In this document: positions 8,627 through 17,155 of the stretch, one piece after another
Layout: each line of letters begins with the position of its first letter
Position numbering within the stretch: the stretch's first letter is position 1
From: Polymorphospora lycopeni
GTDB lineage: Bacteria; Actinomycetota; Actinomycetes; Mycobacteriales; Micromonosporaceae
Assembly: GCF_042237075.1 (NCBI RefSeq)
Contig: NZ_JBCGDC010000002.1
Coordinates: 80,734 to 144,733 of the forward strand
Length of the DNA stretch: 64,000 nt
Direction of reading: 5' to 3'
Made by a program: the position numbers and the translations under genes
The notes under the pieces: generated by a model
Seen by the model: the letters and a program-made list of their open reading frames with translations, nothing else
The model's database searches: none
What the model was told of the DNA's origin: nothing

Positions 8627-9306
8627 CAGCGCGCGTAGGCGTCGTCACCTTCCCGGGCTCCCTCGACGACGGTGACGCGGCCCGTGCCGTCCGTCTCGCC
8701 GGTGGCGAGGCCGTACGCCTCTGGCACGCCGACCCCGACCTGCACGGCGTCGACGCGGTGGTGCTGCCCGGCGGCTTCTCGTACGGCGACTACCTGCGGT
8801 GCGGCGCCATCGCCCGCTTCGCGCCGGTGATGGAGAGCATCGTCGCCGCCGCGGCCGGCGGCCTGCCGGTGCTCGGTATCTGCAACGGCTTCCAGATCCT
8901 CTGCGAGGCCCACCTGCTGCCCGGCGCGCTGACCCGCAACCAGCACCTGCACTTCCGCAACCGCGACCAGATCCTGCGGATCGAGTCGCCGGCCACCGCC
9001 TGGACCAACACCTTCGCCGCGGGGCAGGAGATCCTGATCCCGGTCAAGAACGGTGAGGGCTGCTACGTCGCCGACGAGCGCACCCTCGACGAACTCGAGG
9101 CGACCGGCCGGATCGTCGCCCGCTACGTGGGCGGCAACCCCAACGGCTCACTGCGTGACATCGCCGGCATCAGCAACGCGGCCGGCAACGTGGTCGGCCT
9201 CATGCCCCACCCGGAGCACGCGGTCGAGGCGCTGACCGGTCCGTCCCTCGACGGGCTGGGCTTCTTCACCTCGATCCTCAAGCACCTCGCGGGAGCACCT
9301 GCATGA
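8623..9306 (+). CDS. purQ: FGAM synthase glutaminase subunit PurQ
   Basis: A 227-residue class I glutamine amidotransferase that supplies ammonia to PurL. The nucleophile cysteine is in VLGICNGFQ (around residue 86), and the catalytic His/Glu pair is in MPHPEHAVE near residue 192. VLPGGFSYGDYLR is the family oxyanion-loop block. The GTG start overlaps the purS stop, and its own stop overlaps the ATG of purL. Confidence 0.96.
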   Translation: MTARVGVVTFPGSLDDGDAARAVRLAGGEAVRLWHADPDLHGVDAVVLPGGFSYGDYLRCGAIARFAPVMESIVAAAAGGLPVLGICNGFQILCEAHLLPGALTRNQHLHFRNRDQILRIESPATAWTNTFAAGQEILIPVKNGEGCYVADERTLDELEATGRIVARYVGGNPNGSLRDIAGISNAAGNVVGLMPHPEHAVEALTGPSLDGLGFFTSILKHLAGAPA

Positions 9307-11894
9307 CCACCCAGTCAGACGTCCGGCCAGGCGCGGCACCGTCCGCCGAGGACCCGGACACCGTCGATGTGGCCGTGGCCACCCCCGAGGTGCCCCAGCC
9401 GTACGGCGAACTCGGCCTGCGCGACGACGAATACGACCGGATCCGGCAGATCCTGGGCCGCCGGCCGACCCAGTCCGAGCTGGCCATGTACTCGATCATG
9501 TGGAGCGAGCACTGCTCCTACAAGTCGAGCAAGGTCCACCTGCGCCAGTTCAGCGAGAAGGCGCCGCCGAGCGACCGGCTGCTCGCCGGCATCGGGGAGA
9601 ACGCCGGCGTCATCCGGATCTCCGACAACCTCGCCGTGACCTTCAAGGTCGAGTCGCACAACCACCCGAGCTTCGTCGAGCCCTACCAGGGCGCGGCCAC
9701 CGGGGTCGGTGGCATCGTCCGCGACATCCTGGCCATGGGCGCCCGCCCGGTCGCGGTCATGGATCCGCTGCGGTTCGGCGCGGCCGACCACGAGGACACC
9801 GCCCGGGTGCTGCCCGGCGTCGTCGCCGGGGTCGGCGGCTACGGCAACAGCCTCGGCCTGCCCAACATCGGCGGCGAGGTCGTCTTCGACCCCTGCTACC
9901 AGGGCAACCCGCTGGTCAACGCGCTCTGCCTGGGCGTGCTCCCGGCCGACCGTCTCCAGAACAAGGCGGCGGCCGGCGCCGGCAACGTGGTCGTCCTCAT
10001 GGGCGCCAAGACCGGCCGGGACGGCATCGGCGGCGTGTCCGTGCTGGCCAGCGCCACCTTCGACGCCGGCAGCGCCAAGCGCCGCCCGTCGGTGCAGGTC
10101 GGTGACCCGTTCACCGAGAAGCTGCTCATCGAAGCCTGCCTGGAGCTCTACGACGCCCAACTCGTCGTCGGCATCCAGGACCTCGGCGGCGCCGGCCTGA
10201 CCTGCGCGCTCACCGAGACCGCCGCCGCCGCCGGCACCGGCATGCGGGTCTGGCTGGAGCGGGTTCCGCTGCGCGAGCAGTCGATGGAGCCGCAGGAGAT
10301 CCTGGCCAGCGAGTCCCAGGAGCGGATGCTGCTCATCGTCGCTCCGGAGAAGCTCGAAGCGGTGCTCAAGACCGCCGACAAGTGGGGCGTCCTCGCCACC
10401 GCGATCGGCGAGGTCACCCCGGCGGCGCCGGACGGGCAGCCCGGCCGGCTGGTCATCACCTGGAACGGGCACACCGTCGTCGACGTACCGCCGGGTTCGC
10501 TCGCCGACGACGGCCCGGTCTACGCCCGGCCGATGCGCGAGCCGTCCGACCTGATCCTGATCCAGGCCGACCGCGCCGAGACGCTGCCGCGCCCGGCCAA
10601 CCCCGACGCGCTGCGGGAGACCGTGCTGCGCATGATCGCGTCGCCCAACCTGTGCGACAAGACCTGGGTGACCGAGCAGTACGACCGCTACGTCCTCGGC
10701 AACACCGTGCTCGCCCAGCCCGAAGACTCCGGCGTCATCCGGATCGACGAGCAGTCCGGGCTCGGGGTGGCGCTCTCGGTCGACGGCAACGGCCGCTACG
10801 CCCGCCTCGACCCCTACCAGGGCGCCCGGCTCGCACTCGCCGAGTCCTACCGCAACGTGGCCGTCACCGGTGCCCGCCCGATCGCCGTCACCAACTGCCT
10901 CAACTTCGGCTCGCCCGAGGACCCGGGTGTGATGTGGCAGTTCGCCGAGGCCGTACGCGGACTGGCCGACGGCTGCGCCGAGCTCGGCATCCCGGTCACC
11001 GGCGGCAACGTCAGCTTCTACAACCAGACCGGATCGGTCGCCATCCACCCCACCCCGGTCGTCGGGGTGCTCGGGGTGCTCGACGACGTGACCCAGCGGG
11101 TGCCGATGGGCTTCTCCCGGCCCGCCCACGCCGACGGCGACGTGATCTTCCTGCTCGGTGAGACCCGCCTGGAGCTGTCCGGCTCCGAGTGGGCCTGGGT
11201 GGCCCACGAGCACCTGGGCGGCGTACCGCCCCGGGTCGACCTGGCCCAGGAGAAGCTGCTCGCCGACCTCGTCGCCGAAGCCGCCCGGGTCGGGCACCTC
11301 AGCTCCGCGCACGACCTCTCCGACGGGGGCCTCGCGCAGGCCCTGGTCGAGTCGTCGCTGCGGCACGGGGTCGGCGCCCGGATCGCACTGCCCGAGGAGT
11401 TCGGCACCGGCTCGATGCCGTTCGTGTATCTCTTCAGCGAGTCGGCCGGCCGCGCCCTCGTCGCGGTGCCCCGGGGTCAAGAGAAGGCGTTCGCCGGCCT
11501 GTGCGTCGAATACGGCGTACCGGCGACGGCGCTCGGCGTGACCGATCCCAACCAGGACGGCATCGACATCCGGGACCAGTTCTCGATCGGCTTCGACGAG
11601 CTGCGCGCGGCGTTCACCTCGACCCTGCCCCGGCTCTTCGGCGGCATGACCGAGGCTGCCACGCCGGAGCCCGCCACCACGGACGGCGAGCCCGCCGCCG
11701 CCGAACCTGCCACCGGCGAGCCGCCCGCGCCCGCCGCGCGGGTGGCCGGCGGTCCCGCCGAGCCGGCCGTGTCCGGGGCGCCGCCCGCCGCGGCCGTGGT
11801 CGCCGGAACCGTCGACACCACCGCACCCGCCGAAGTCGCCGAAACCGGCGATCCCGGCACCGCAGCCCCGGCCGGGCCTACCGACACGCCCTGA
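9303..11894 (+). CDS. purL: FGAM synthase large subunit PurL with extra C-terminal tail
   Basis: PurL is the ATP-dependent synthetase subunit of FGAM synthase. The first ~780 residues are standard small-type PurL: SEHCSYKSSK, the VESHNHPSFVEPYQGAATGVGG block, the second-half GGNVSFYNQT, and SAHDLSDGGLAQALVE. After TLPRLFGGM, where the family normally ends, there is an ~80-residue tail made almost only of Ala, Pro, Thr, Glu and Gly with no predicted fold. The total of 863 residues is clearly longer than usual. The tail stays in frame up to a normal stop just before the next gene's GTG, so it looks genuinely coded. Confidence 0.95.
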   Translation: MTTQSDVRPGAAPSAEDPDTVDVAVATPEVPQPYGELGLRDDEYDRIRQILGRRPTQSELAMYSIMWSEHCSYKSSKVHLRQFSEKAPPSDRLLAGIGENAGVIRISDNLAVTFKVESHNHPSFVEPYQGAATGVGGIVRDILAMGARPVAVMDPLRFGAADHEDTARVLPGVVAGVGGYGNSLGLPNIGGEVVFDPCYQGNPLVNALCLGVLPADRLQNKAAAGAGNVVVLMGAKTGRDGIGGVSVLASATFDAGSAKRRPSVQVGDPFTEKLLIEACLELYDAQLVVGIQDLGGAGLTCALTETAAAAGTGMRVWLERVPLREQSMEPQEILASESQERMLLIVAPEKLEAVLKTADKWGVLATAIGEVTPAAPDGQPGRLVITWNGHTVVDVPPGSLADDGPVYARPMREPSDLILIQADRAETLPRPANPDALRETVLRMIASPNLCDKTWVTEQYDRYVLGNTVLAQPEDSGVIRIDEQSGLGVALSVDGNGRYARLDPYQGARLALAESYRNVAVTGARPIAVTNCLNFGSPEDPGVMWQFAEAVRGLADGCAELGIPVTGGNVSFYNQTGSVAIHPTPVVGVLGVLDDVTQRVPMGFSRPAHADGDVIFLLGETRLELSGSEWAWVAHEHLGGVPPRVDLAQEKLLADLVAEAARVGHLSSAHDLSDGGLAQALVESSLRHGVGARIALPEEFGTGSMPFVYLFSESAGRALVAVPRGQEKAFAGLCVEYGVPATALGVTDPNQDGIDIRDQFSIGFDELRAAFTSTLPRLFGGMTEAATPEPATTDGEPAAAEPATGEPPAPAARVAGGPAEPAVSGAPPAAAVVAGTVDTTAPAEVAETGDPGTAAPAGPTDTP

Positions 11895-11898
11895 CCTG

Positions 11899-12645
11899 GT
11901 GGTATTCGCCCAGCCGGGCAGCGGGGCACGCTTCGACTGGGGTCTCGCCGGCGCCGCCGAACTCGGGCGGGTCTGCGCGGCCCTGGTCGTCGTCGACGTC
12001 CTTTCGTTCACGACGTCGGTCGAGGTAGCGGTCTCCCGGGGGATGCGGGTGCACCCGTTCCCCTGGAACGACCAGGCCGCCGAATACGCCACCCGGATCG
12101 GCGCGGTCGTCGCCGTCGGGCGGGACTCGGTCGACGACGTCAACCCGTGGTCGCTGTCACCGGCGGCGCTGCGGCGTGCTCCTGCCGTACCCGACCTGGT
12201 CCTGCCGTCACCGAACGGCTCGGCCATCTGCGCCGCCGCCGCGACCACCGGTGTCCCGGTCGTCGCCGGCTGCCTGCGCAACGCACCCGCCGTCGGGCGC
12301 TGGCTCACCGAGCACGGGTACGGCTCGACCGACGCCCCGGTCGGGGTGATCGCCGCCGGCGAACGGTGGCCCGACCTGACGCTGCGCCCCGGCGTCGAGG
12401 ATCAGCTCGGTGCGGCCGCGGTCCTCGACGCGCTGGCGACGGTGCCGGGCGGGCTCTCGGTCGAGGCGGCGGTGGCGCTGGCCGCGTTGGCCAGCGTGCC
12501 CGATGTGCCGGCGGCCGTACGCGGCTCCGTGTCAGGGCGCGAACTGCGGAGCCGCGGCTACGGCGCCGACGTCGAGATCGCCGTCGAAACGGGTGTCTCG
12601 TCGGTGGTGCCGGTGCTGCGCAACGGGGTCTTCACCGCCGCCTGA
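11899..12645 (+). CDS. 2-phosphosulfolactate phosphatase (ComB) family protein
   Basis: A 248-residue protein of the ComB family. The conserved pieces are VVVDVLSFTTSVEVAVSRG (metal- and substrate-binding Asp), LPSPNGSAIC near residue 100 and GVIAAGERWPD around residue 150. ComB removes phosphate from phosphosulfolactate in coenzyme M synthesis of methanogens. Bacteria of this kind do not make coenzyme M by that route, so the substrate here is open. The GTG start lies four bases after the purL stop, so it is probably the fourth gene of the purSQL transcript. Confidence 0.8.
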   Translation: MVFAQPGSGARFDWGLAGAAELGRVCAALVVVDVLSFTTSVEVAVSRGMRVHPFPWNDQAAEYATRIGAVVAVGRDSVDDVNPWSLSPAALRRAPAVPDLVLPSPNGSAICAAAATTGVPVVAGCLRNAPAVGRWLTEHGYGSTDAPVGVIAAGERWPDLTLRPGVEDQLGAAAVLDALATVPGGLSVEAAVALAALASVPDVPAAVRGSVSGRELRSRGYGADVEIAVETGVSSVVPVLRNGVFTAA

Positions 12646-12658
12646 CGAGGCGCCGGGC

Positions 12659-14848
12659 TCAGCCGTCCAGCCAGTCCAGCGAACCACGATCCGGCCGGCC
12701 GGGCTGCTGCGGGCCGCCCCGCCGGGACTGGTCGCCCTGACCACCCCGGTCGGACGGGTAGTCGCCGGGCTGGTCGTAGCCGCCCCGGTCGTAGCCACCC
12801 CGCTGTTCCGGCGTCCGGTCGTATCCGCCACCGCGCTGGTCGTATCCACCGGGCTGCTGGTCGTAGCCGCCCCGGTCGTAACCGCCGCGCTGGTCGTAGC
12901 CGCCCCGGGGATCCTGGCCGCGCTGGTCGTAGCCGTCGCGGTCGTATCCACCGGTCTGCTCGTATCCGCCAGCCGCGCCGGAACGGTGGTCCTGCTGGCC
13001 GTAGCCGCCGCCGGTAGCGGGCGCGTCGTAGCGGTTCCCCCGCTCGTAGCCGCCGGTCGAGGGCTCGTAGCCACCGGTCGGCTGCTCGTGGTCGCCGCCA
13101 CCCCGGCCGCCGTACTGCTGCCCGGACGGTTGCCGGTAGCCCTGGTCCTGGCCGCCGTAGCCACGGCCCTGCCCGTACGAGGAGGAATCCGAGTCGTACG
13201 GGTCGACGGCGGGGGCGTAGCCGCCCGCGACCGCGTTGCCGGTGTTGCCACCGGGCTCGTAGCGGCCGGTGGGCTCGTCGTAACGGTCGCCGTAGCCGCC
13301 GCCCGGCGCGGGCCGGTCCGCCGGGCTGCCGTAGTCGCGCCCGCCGTAACCGTCGCCCCGACCACCGCCCGCACCGTAGCCGGCACCCGAGCCGGGGGAG
13401 TCGCCGTAGCCGTAGCCGCTGCCGGAAGAGGGGGCATTGCCGTAGCCGGCACCCGATGCCGGGGCGGTCCCGTACCCGGCACCCGAGGCCGGGGCGTTGC
13501 CGTAGCCCGCGCCGGAGGCCGGGGCGTTGCCGTATCCGGCGCCCGAGGCGGGGGCGTTGCCGTATCCGGCGCCCGAGGCGGGGGCGTTGCCGTATCCGGC
13601 GCCCGAGGCGGGGGCGTTGCCGTAGCCGTAACCTGCCTGGGTGGGCTGGCCGCCGTCGTAGTCGTTGCCCCAGCTCTGCTTGTCCTGGGTGGTCGGCAGC
13701 GGTGCGCCGTACGGGTCGGGGAACTCGTCGACGACCGGCCGGGCCTGAAGCATGGTCGGCTGGTCACCCAGTGCGGGGCGGCTGACCATGGTCGGGTCGG
13801 GTCCGGCGCCGGCCCGGGGCGTGATCCGCGTCGCGTCGTCCATCCCGCCGTATCCGCCGGCGGCAGCGGCGGCGGCGGGACGGGCCGCCCGGCCCCCCCG
13901 CCCGGCCGCACCGTCCTCGGCGTCGTCGTCGGCCTCTTTGCGTCGTACGAGAAGCAGCACGATCGCGCCGACGCCCAGTGCGACGAGCAGGCCACCACCG
14001 AGGATCAGGGCCCACGAGCCGAAGCCGCCGGAACTGTCGTTGGCGGCCGGCTGGGTCGCTGCCCCGGGAGTGGGCTCGCCGCTTACCTCGCCCTCGCTCG
14101 GGGTCGGTTCGGCACTCGCCTCGTCGGACGGGCTGGCGCTGGGCGACGGCGACGGCTGGAGCGCGAGAGCGAGCCGCTGGTTGGTCACCGACTGGTTGGC
14201 CGCGCCGGTGATCGTGATGGTCTTGATCGCGCTGTCCTTGCTGGCACCGAGTTCGATGCTGCCCGGAGCGATCGGGTTCTGGGCCGTGCCGGCGAAGCGG
14301 AAGCGGCCGTTCTCGCCGGTGACGGTGTCGTAGCGGTTGTTCTGCGAGTCGGCGATCGCCACCGTCGCGCCGGCGACCGGGTTGCCGGTGGTCTGGTCGG
14401 TGACCGTGCCCGAGACCTCCCGGACCGTCGGCCGCTGTGCCGGTGTCGGGGCGGTGACCCGGAGCGAGAACTGAGCCACGACGGGGTCGCTACCCTCGCC
14501 CCTGACTGTCACGGTCTCGTTTGCCGCTTGGGCGTTGGCGTTCGCCTTGACGGTCAAAAGATGCACGTGTGGGTCGTTCTCGCCTACGGTTACCTGAGCA
14601 CAACCGCCGGTGCAACTCACGCCGCCCGGCAGGTTGGTCATACTGATGGCGAAGTTGGTTCCGGGTTCGGCGCCAGAGATTTCGACTCGGACGGTCGCAT
14701 CACCGCCCGCCCGCATGTTCACCGAATCGGTGGTGACCCGCATCTCGGCAGCCAGGGCCGGTGAGGCCGGTACGGTGATGAGGGCGCTGGTGGCCAGCGC
14801 CACGACCACACCCGCCCGCAGCATCCAGGCTCGTCGGTGTGTTGTCAC
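12659..14848 (-). CDS. Membrane protein with secreted Ig-like part and long repetitive cytoplasmic tail
   Basis: A 729-residue, type I membrane-like protein. It has a signal peptide (to about residue 33, PASPALAAE) and an extracellular part (~34-240) with a beta-sandwich and a carboxypeptidase-regulatory-like repeat (SGTVTDQTTGNPVAGATV). A Ser/Pro/Glu linker and one transmembrane helix (WALILGGGLLVALGVGAIVLLL) lead to a ~400-residue low-complexity tail. The tail holds about seven tandem copies of GYGNAPASGA and then Gly/Tyr/Gln/Arg/Asp-rich repeats. Three short Thr motifs (DDATRI, DPTMV, DQPTML) lie between helix and tail. GTG 14848 is chosen because the signal peptide starts there. Function is unknown. 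Confidence 0.75.
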   Translation of the reverse strand: MTTHRRAWMLRAGVVVALATSALITVPASPALAAEMRVTTDSVNMRAGGDATVRVEISGAEPGTNFAISMTNLPGGVSCTGGCAQVTVGENDPHVHLLTVKANANAQAANETVTVRGEGSDPVVAQFSLRVTAPTPAQRPTVREVSGTVTDQTTGNPVAGATVAIADSQNNRYDTVTGENGRFRFAGTAQNPIAPGSIELGASKDSAIKTITITGAANQSVTNQRLALALQPSPSPSASPSDEASAEPTPSEGEVSGEPTPGAATQPAANDSSGGFGSWALILGGGLLVALGVGAIVLLLVRRKEADDDAEDGAAGRGGRAARPAAAAAAGGYGGMDDATRITPRAGAGPDPTMVSRPALGDQPTMLQARPVVDEFPDPYGAPLPTTQDKQSWGNDYDGGQPTQAGYGYGNAPASGAGYGNAPASGAGYGNAPASGAGYGNAPASGAGYGNAPASGAGYGTAPASGAGYGNAPSSGSGYGYGDSPGSGAGYGAGGGRGDGYGGRDYGSPADRPAPGGGYGDRYDEPTGRYEPGGNTGNAVAGGYAPAVDPYDSDSSSYGQGRGYGGQDQGYRQPSGQQYGGRGGGDHEQPTGGYEPSTGGYERGNRYDAPATGGGYGQQDHRSGAAGGYEQTGGYDRDGYDQRGQDPRGGYDQRGGYDRGGYDQQPGGYDQRGGGYDRTPEQRGGYDRGGYDQPGDYPSDRGGQGDQSRRGGPQQPGRPDRGSLDWLDG
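13441..13622. repeat. 30-bp coding tandem repeats (GYGNAPASGA)
   Basis: About six near-identical 30-bp units (core CCGTATCCGGCGCCCGAGGC) in the tail of the membrane protein. Three consecutive units are identical and the outer ones diverge slightly. They encode GYGNAPASGA with variants GYGTAPASGA and GYGNAPSSGS. Identity at DNA level points to recent expansion, so copy number may vary between strains. Confidence 0.9.
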
Positions 14849-14975
14849 GTCCACCGCCTTCCGGTCCGGCTCGCCCCGCACGAATACACCGTCGGCCACT
14901 ATGCCTTGTCTGGCGGGATCAGCGCGACCCAGGGGCAGCATGATGTGCTCCGGCGAAAGGTCGTATCGTCCCGTC

Positions 14976-15329
14976 GTGTCCTCTGCGCACTTTAAGTCTG
15001 CCGCGGTGGCGGCGGCTCTGGCGGCCATCGAAGCTGGGCGACCGCTGGAGAAAGCGGTGCTCCGTGATGCCGTCCGTGCGCTGCTGTCCGAGCTTTCAAG
15101 ATCCGCACCGGGCCGATCGGTGGAGGTGCGGGTCCCACCTTACGGCGCAGTTCAGTGCGGTGCGGGCCCCCGCCACACCCGGGGAACCCCACCGAACGTG
15201 GTCGAGACCGACCCGATCACCTGGGTCCGGCTGGCCACCGGTCGATTGGCGTGGTCCGATGCGACGGCGGACGGGAGTGTGCAGCTCAGCGGTAATCGAG
15301 CTGATATCTCCGGATACCTCCCGATCTGA
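14976..15329 (+). CDS. Sterol-carrier-like (SCP2-type) family protein
   Basis: A 117-residue protein found next to purF in actinobacteria and usually annotated as sterol carrier family. It begins SSAHFKSAAVAAALAAIEAG, has RSVEVRVPPYGAVQC in the middle, and ends with the typical TWVRLATGRLAWSDATADGSVQLSG block, a pattern shared with the TIGR03083/SCP2-like lipid-binding fold. GTG 14976 is the likely start, although no strong ribosome site is seen. It is divergent from the large membrane protein and 135 bp upstream of purF. The biochemical role is unknown. Confidence 0.7.
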   Translation: MSSAHFKSAAVAAALAAIEAGRPLEKAVLRDAVRALLSELSRSAPGRSVEVRVPPYGAVQCGAGPRHTRGTPPNVVETDPITWVRLATGRLAWSDATADGSVQLSGNRADISGYLPI

Positions 15330-15464
15330 TCGGCGAGGCGACGCGAGGCATCGTAGCAGAACGGAGCTTATTCGTAGCCGTCTGTCATCACCGCTGGCTC
15401 GCGTACACTGTCTGGCGACGGTATCCCGGACACAGCTCACCAGAATTTCGAGAGGGAGCGGCAG

Positions 15465-17045
15465 GTGCCCCGAGGCGACGGCCGGTTGACTCAGGACCTC
15501 GACCCCCAAAAGCCCGGCCCGCAGGACGAGTGCGGAGTATTCGGGGTCTGGGCGCCGGGTGAGGAGATCGCCAAACTCACCTATTTCGGCCTTTATGCGC
15601 TGCAGCACCGCGGCCAGGAGGCGGCCGGCATGGCCGTCAGCGACGGCTCCGGGATCGTGGTCTACAAGGATCTCGGCCTGGTGGCCCAGGTGTTCGACGA
15701 GCCCACGCTGGCCAGCCTGCGCGGCCACCTTGCGATCGGGCACACCCGCTACTCCACGACCGGCGGCTCCACCTGGGAAAACGCCCAGCCGACGATCCGG
15801 TCCAACGCCGCCGGCACCACGATCGCGCTGGCCCACAACGGCAATCTGGTCAACACCGCCCGGCTCGCCGTCGAGGCCGCCCAACGGGGCCTGGACTCCG
15901 ACGGCTCGACCACCGACACCGCGCTGATGACGATGCTGCTGGCCAGCCGGCCGGACCTGTCGGTCGAGGCGGCCGCGCTGGAGGTGCTGCCGACCCTGCG
16001 TGGGGCTTTCAGCCTCGTCTTCATGGACGACAACACCCTCTACGCCGCCCGTGACCCGTACGGGGTCCGGCCGCTCGTGCTCGGCCGGATGGAGCGCGGC
16101 TGGGTGGTCGCCAGCGAGACCGCGGCGCTCGACATCGTGGGTGCGAGCGTGGTCCGCGAGGTCGAGCCCGGTGAGTTGATCGCGATCGACGAGCACGGCC
16201 TGCGGTCGGCCCGGTTCGCCGCCCCGGAGCCCAAGGGCTGCCTGTTCGAATACGTATACATCGCCCGGCCGGACACCACGATCGCCGGCCGCAACGTCTA
16301 CTCCGCCCGGGTCGCGATCGGCCGTCAGTTGGCCAAGGAGCACCCGGTCGAGGCCGACCTGGTCATTCCGGTGCCCGAGTCGGGCACGCCTGCGGCGATC
16401 GGCTACGCCGAGGGTTCCGGCATCACCTACGGCGCCGGTCTGATGAAGAACCCGTATGTCGGGCGCACCTTCATCCAACCGTCCCAGACCCTGCGCCAGC
16501 TCGGCATCCGGCTGAAGCTCAACCCGCTGCGCGAAAACGTCCGCGGCAAGCGGGTGGTCGTGGTCGACGACTCGATCGTGCGGGGCAACACCCAGCGGGC
16601 CATCGTCCGGATGCTGCGCGAGGCAGGGGCGCTGGAGGTGCACGTACGCATCTCGTCGCCGCCGGTCAACTGGCCGTGCTTCTACGGCATCGACTTCGCC
16701 ACGCGCGCCGAGCTGCTGGCCAACGGACTCGACAACGAGGGCATCCGGCGTTCGATCGGGGCCGACACGCTCGGCTACGTCTCGCTGTCCGGGCTGATCG
16801 CGGCGACCGAGCAGCCGAAGACCAGGCTGTGCCGGGCCTGCTTCGACGGTGAGTATCCGATCGAGCTGCCCGCGGGCAACCTGATCGGCAAGCACGTGCT
16901 CGAGGGTGTGGGCCGGCGGGTGTCCGGCGACGCCGGCCCGCGGCCGGGCACCGGAGCGCAACCCGAAGACCCCGGGACGGATCGTCCCGGCACACTGCCA
17001 CTCGTCGCCGTGCCCGGCGGCGCTGAGGCACCGCAGCGTCCGTAG
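15465..17045 (+). CDS. purF: Amidophosphoribosyltransferase
   Basis: PurF carries out the first committed step of purine synthesis, PRPP plus glutamine to phosphoribosylamine. The catalytic cysteine is in DECGVFG after a ~23-residue propeptide, so N-terminal processing is expected. The glutaminase domain has GHTRYSTTGGSTWENAQP. The PRPP loop is VVVVDDSIVRGNT around residue 365. A cysteine in LCRACFDGEYP fits the iron-sulfur-type class. GTG 15465 follows AGGGAG. The final ~45 residues are a Pro/Gly-rich variable tail. purM follows after 110 bp. Confidence 0.96.
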   Translation: MPRGDGRLTQDLDPQKPGPQDECGVFGVWAPGEEIAKLTYFGLYALQHRGQEAAGMAVSDGSGIVVYKDLGLVAQVFDEPTLASLRGHLAIGHTRYSTTGGSTWENAQPTIRSNAAGTTIALAHNGNLVNTARLAVEAAQRGLDSDGSTTDTALMTMLLASRPDLSVEAAALEVLPTLRGAFSLVFMDDNTLYAARDPYGVRPLVLGRMERGWVVASETAALDIVGASVVREVEPGELIAIDEHGLRSARFAAPEPKGCLFEYVYIARPDTTIAGRNVYSARVAIGRQLAKEHPVEADLVIPVPESGTPAAIGYAEGSGITYGAGLMKNPYVGRTFIQPSQTLRQLGIRLKLNPLRENVRGKRVVVVDDSIVRGNTQRAIVRMLREAGALEVHVRISSPPVNWPCFYGIDFATRAELLANGLDNEGIRRSIGADTLGYVSLSGLIAATEQPKTRLCRACFDGEYPIELPAGNLIGKHVLEGVGRRVSGDAGPRPGTGAQPEDPGTDRPGTLPLVAVPGGAEAPQRP

Positions 17046-17155
17046 GACGTAGCCGGTCCGGCCAACTGCCGTCCGGGCCGGTGAGACACACAGTCGAGTG
17101 ATCCTCGACAGGCACCCGACGCGGTTCGCCGCGAGAAGCACTGAGGGGAAGAACC

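Noticed and set aside
9315..12308. A ~1000-residue open frame on the minus strand opposite purL.
   Set aside because: It is the mirror of GC-biased codons in purL and the ComB-like gene, rich in Gly/Arg/Asp with no motif. purL is certain on the other strand.
13441..13622. Regular 30-bp repeats that could suggest a CRISPR array.
   Set aside because: There are no spacers, the repeats are in frame within a long coding sequence, and they encode GYGNAPASGA.
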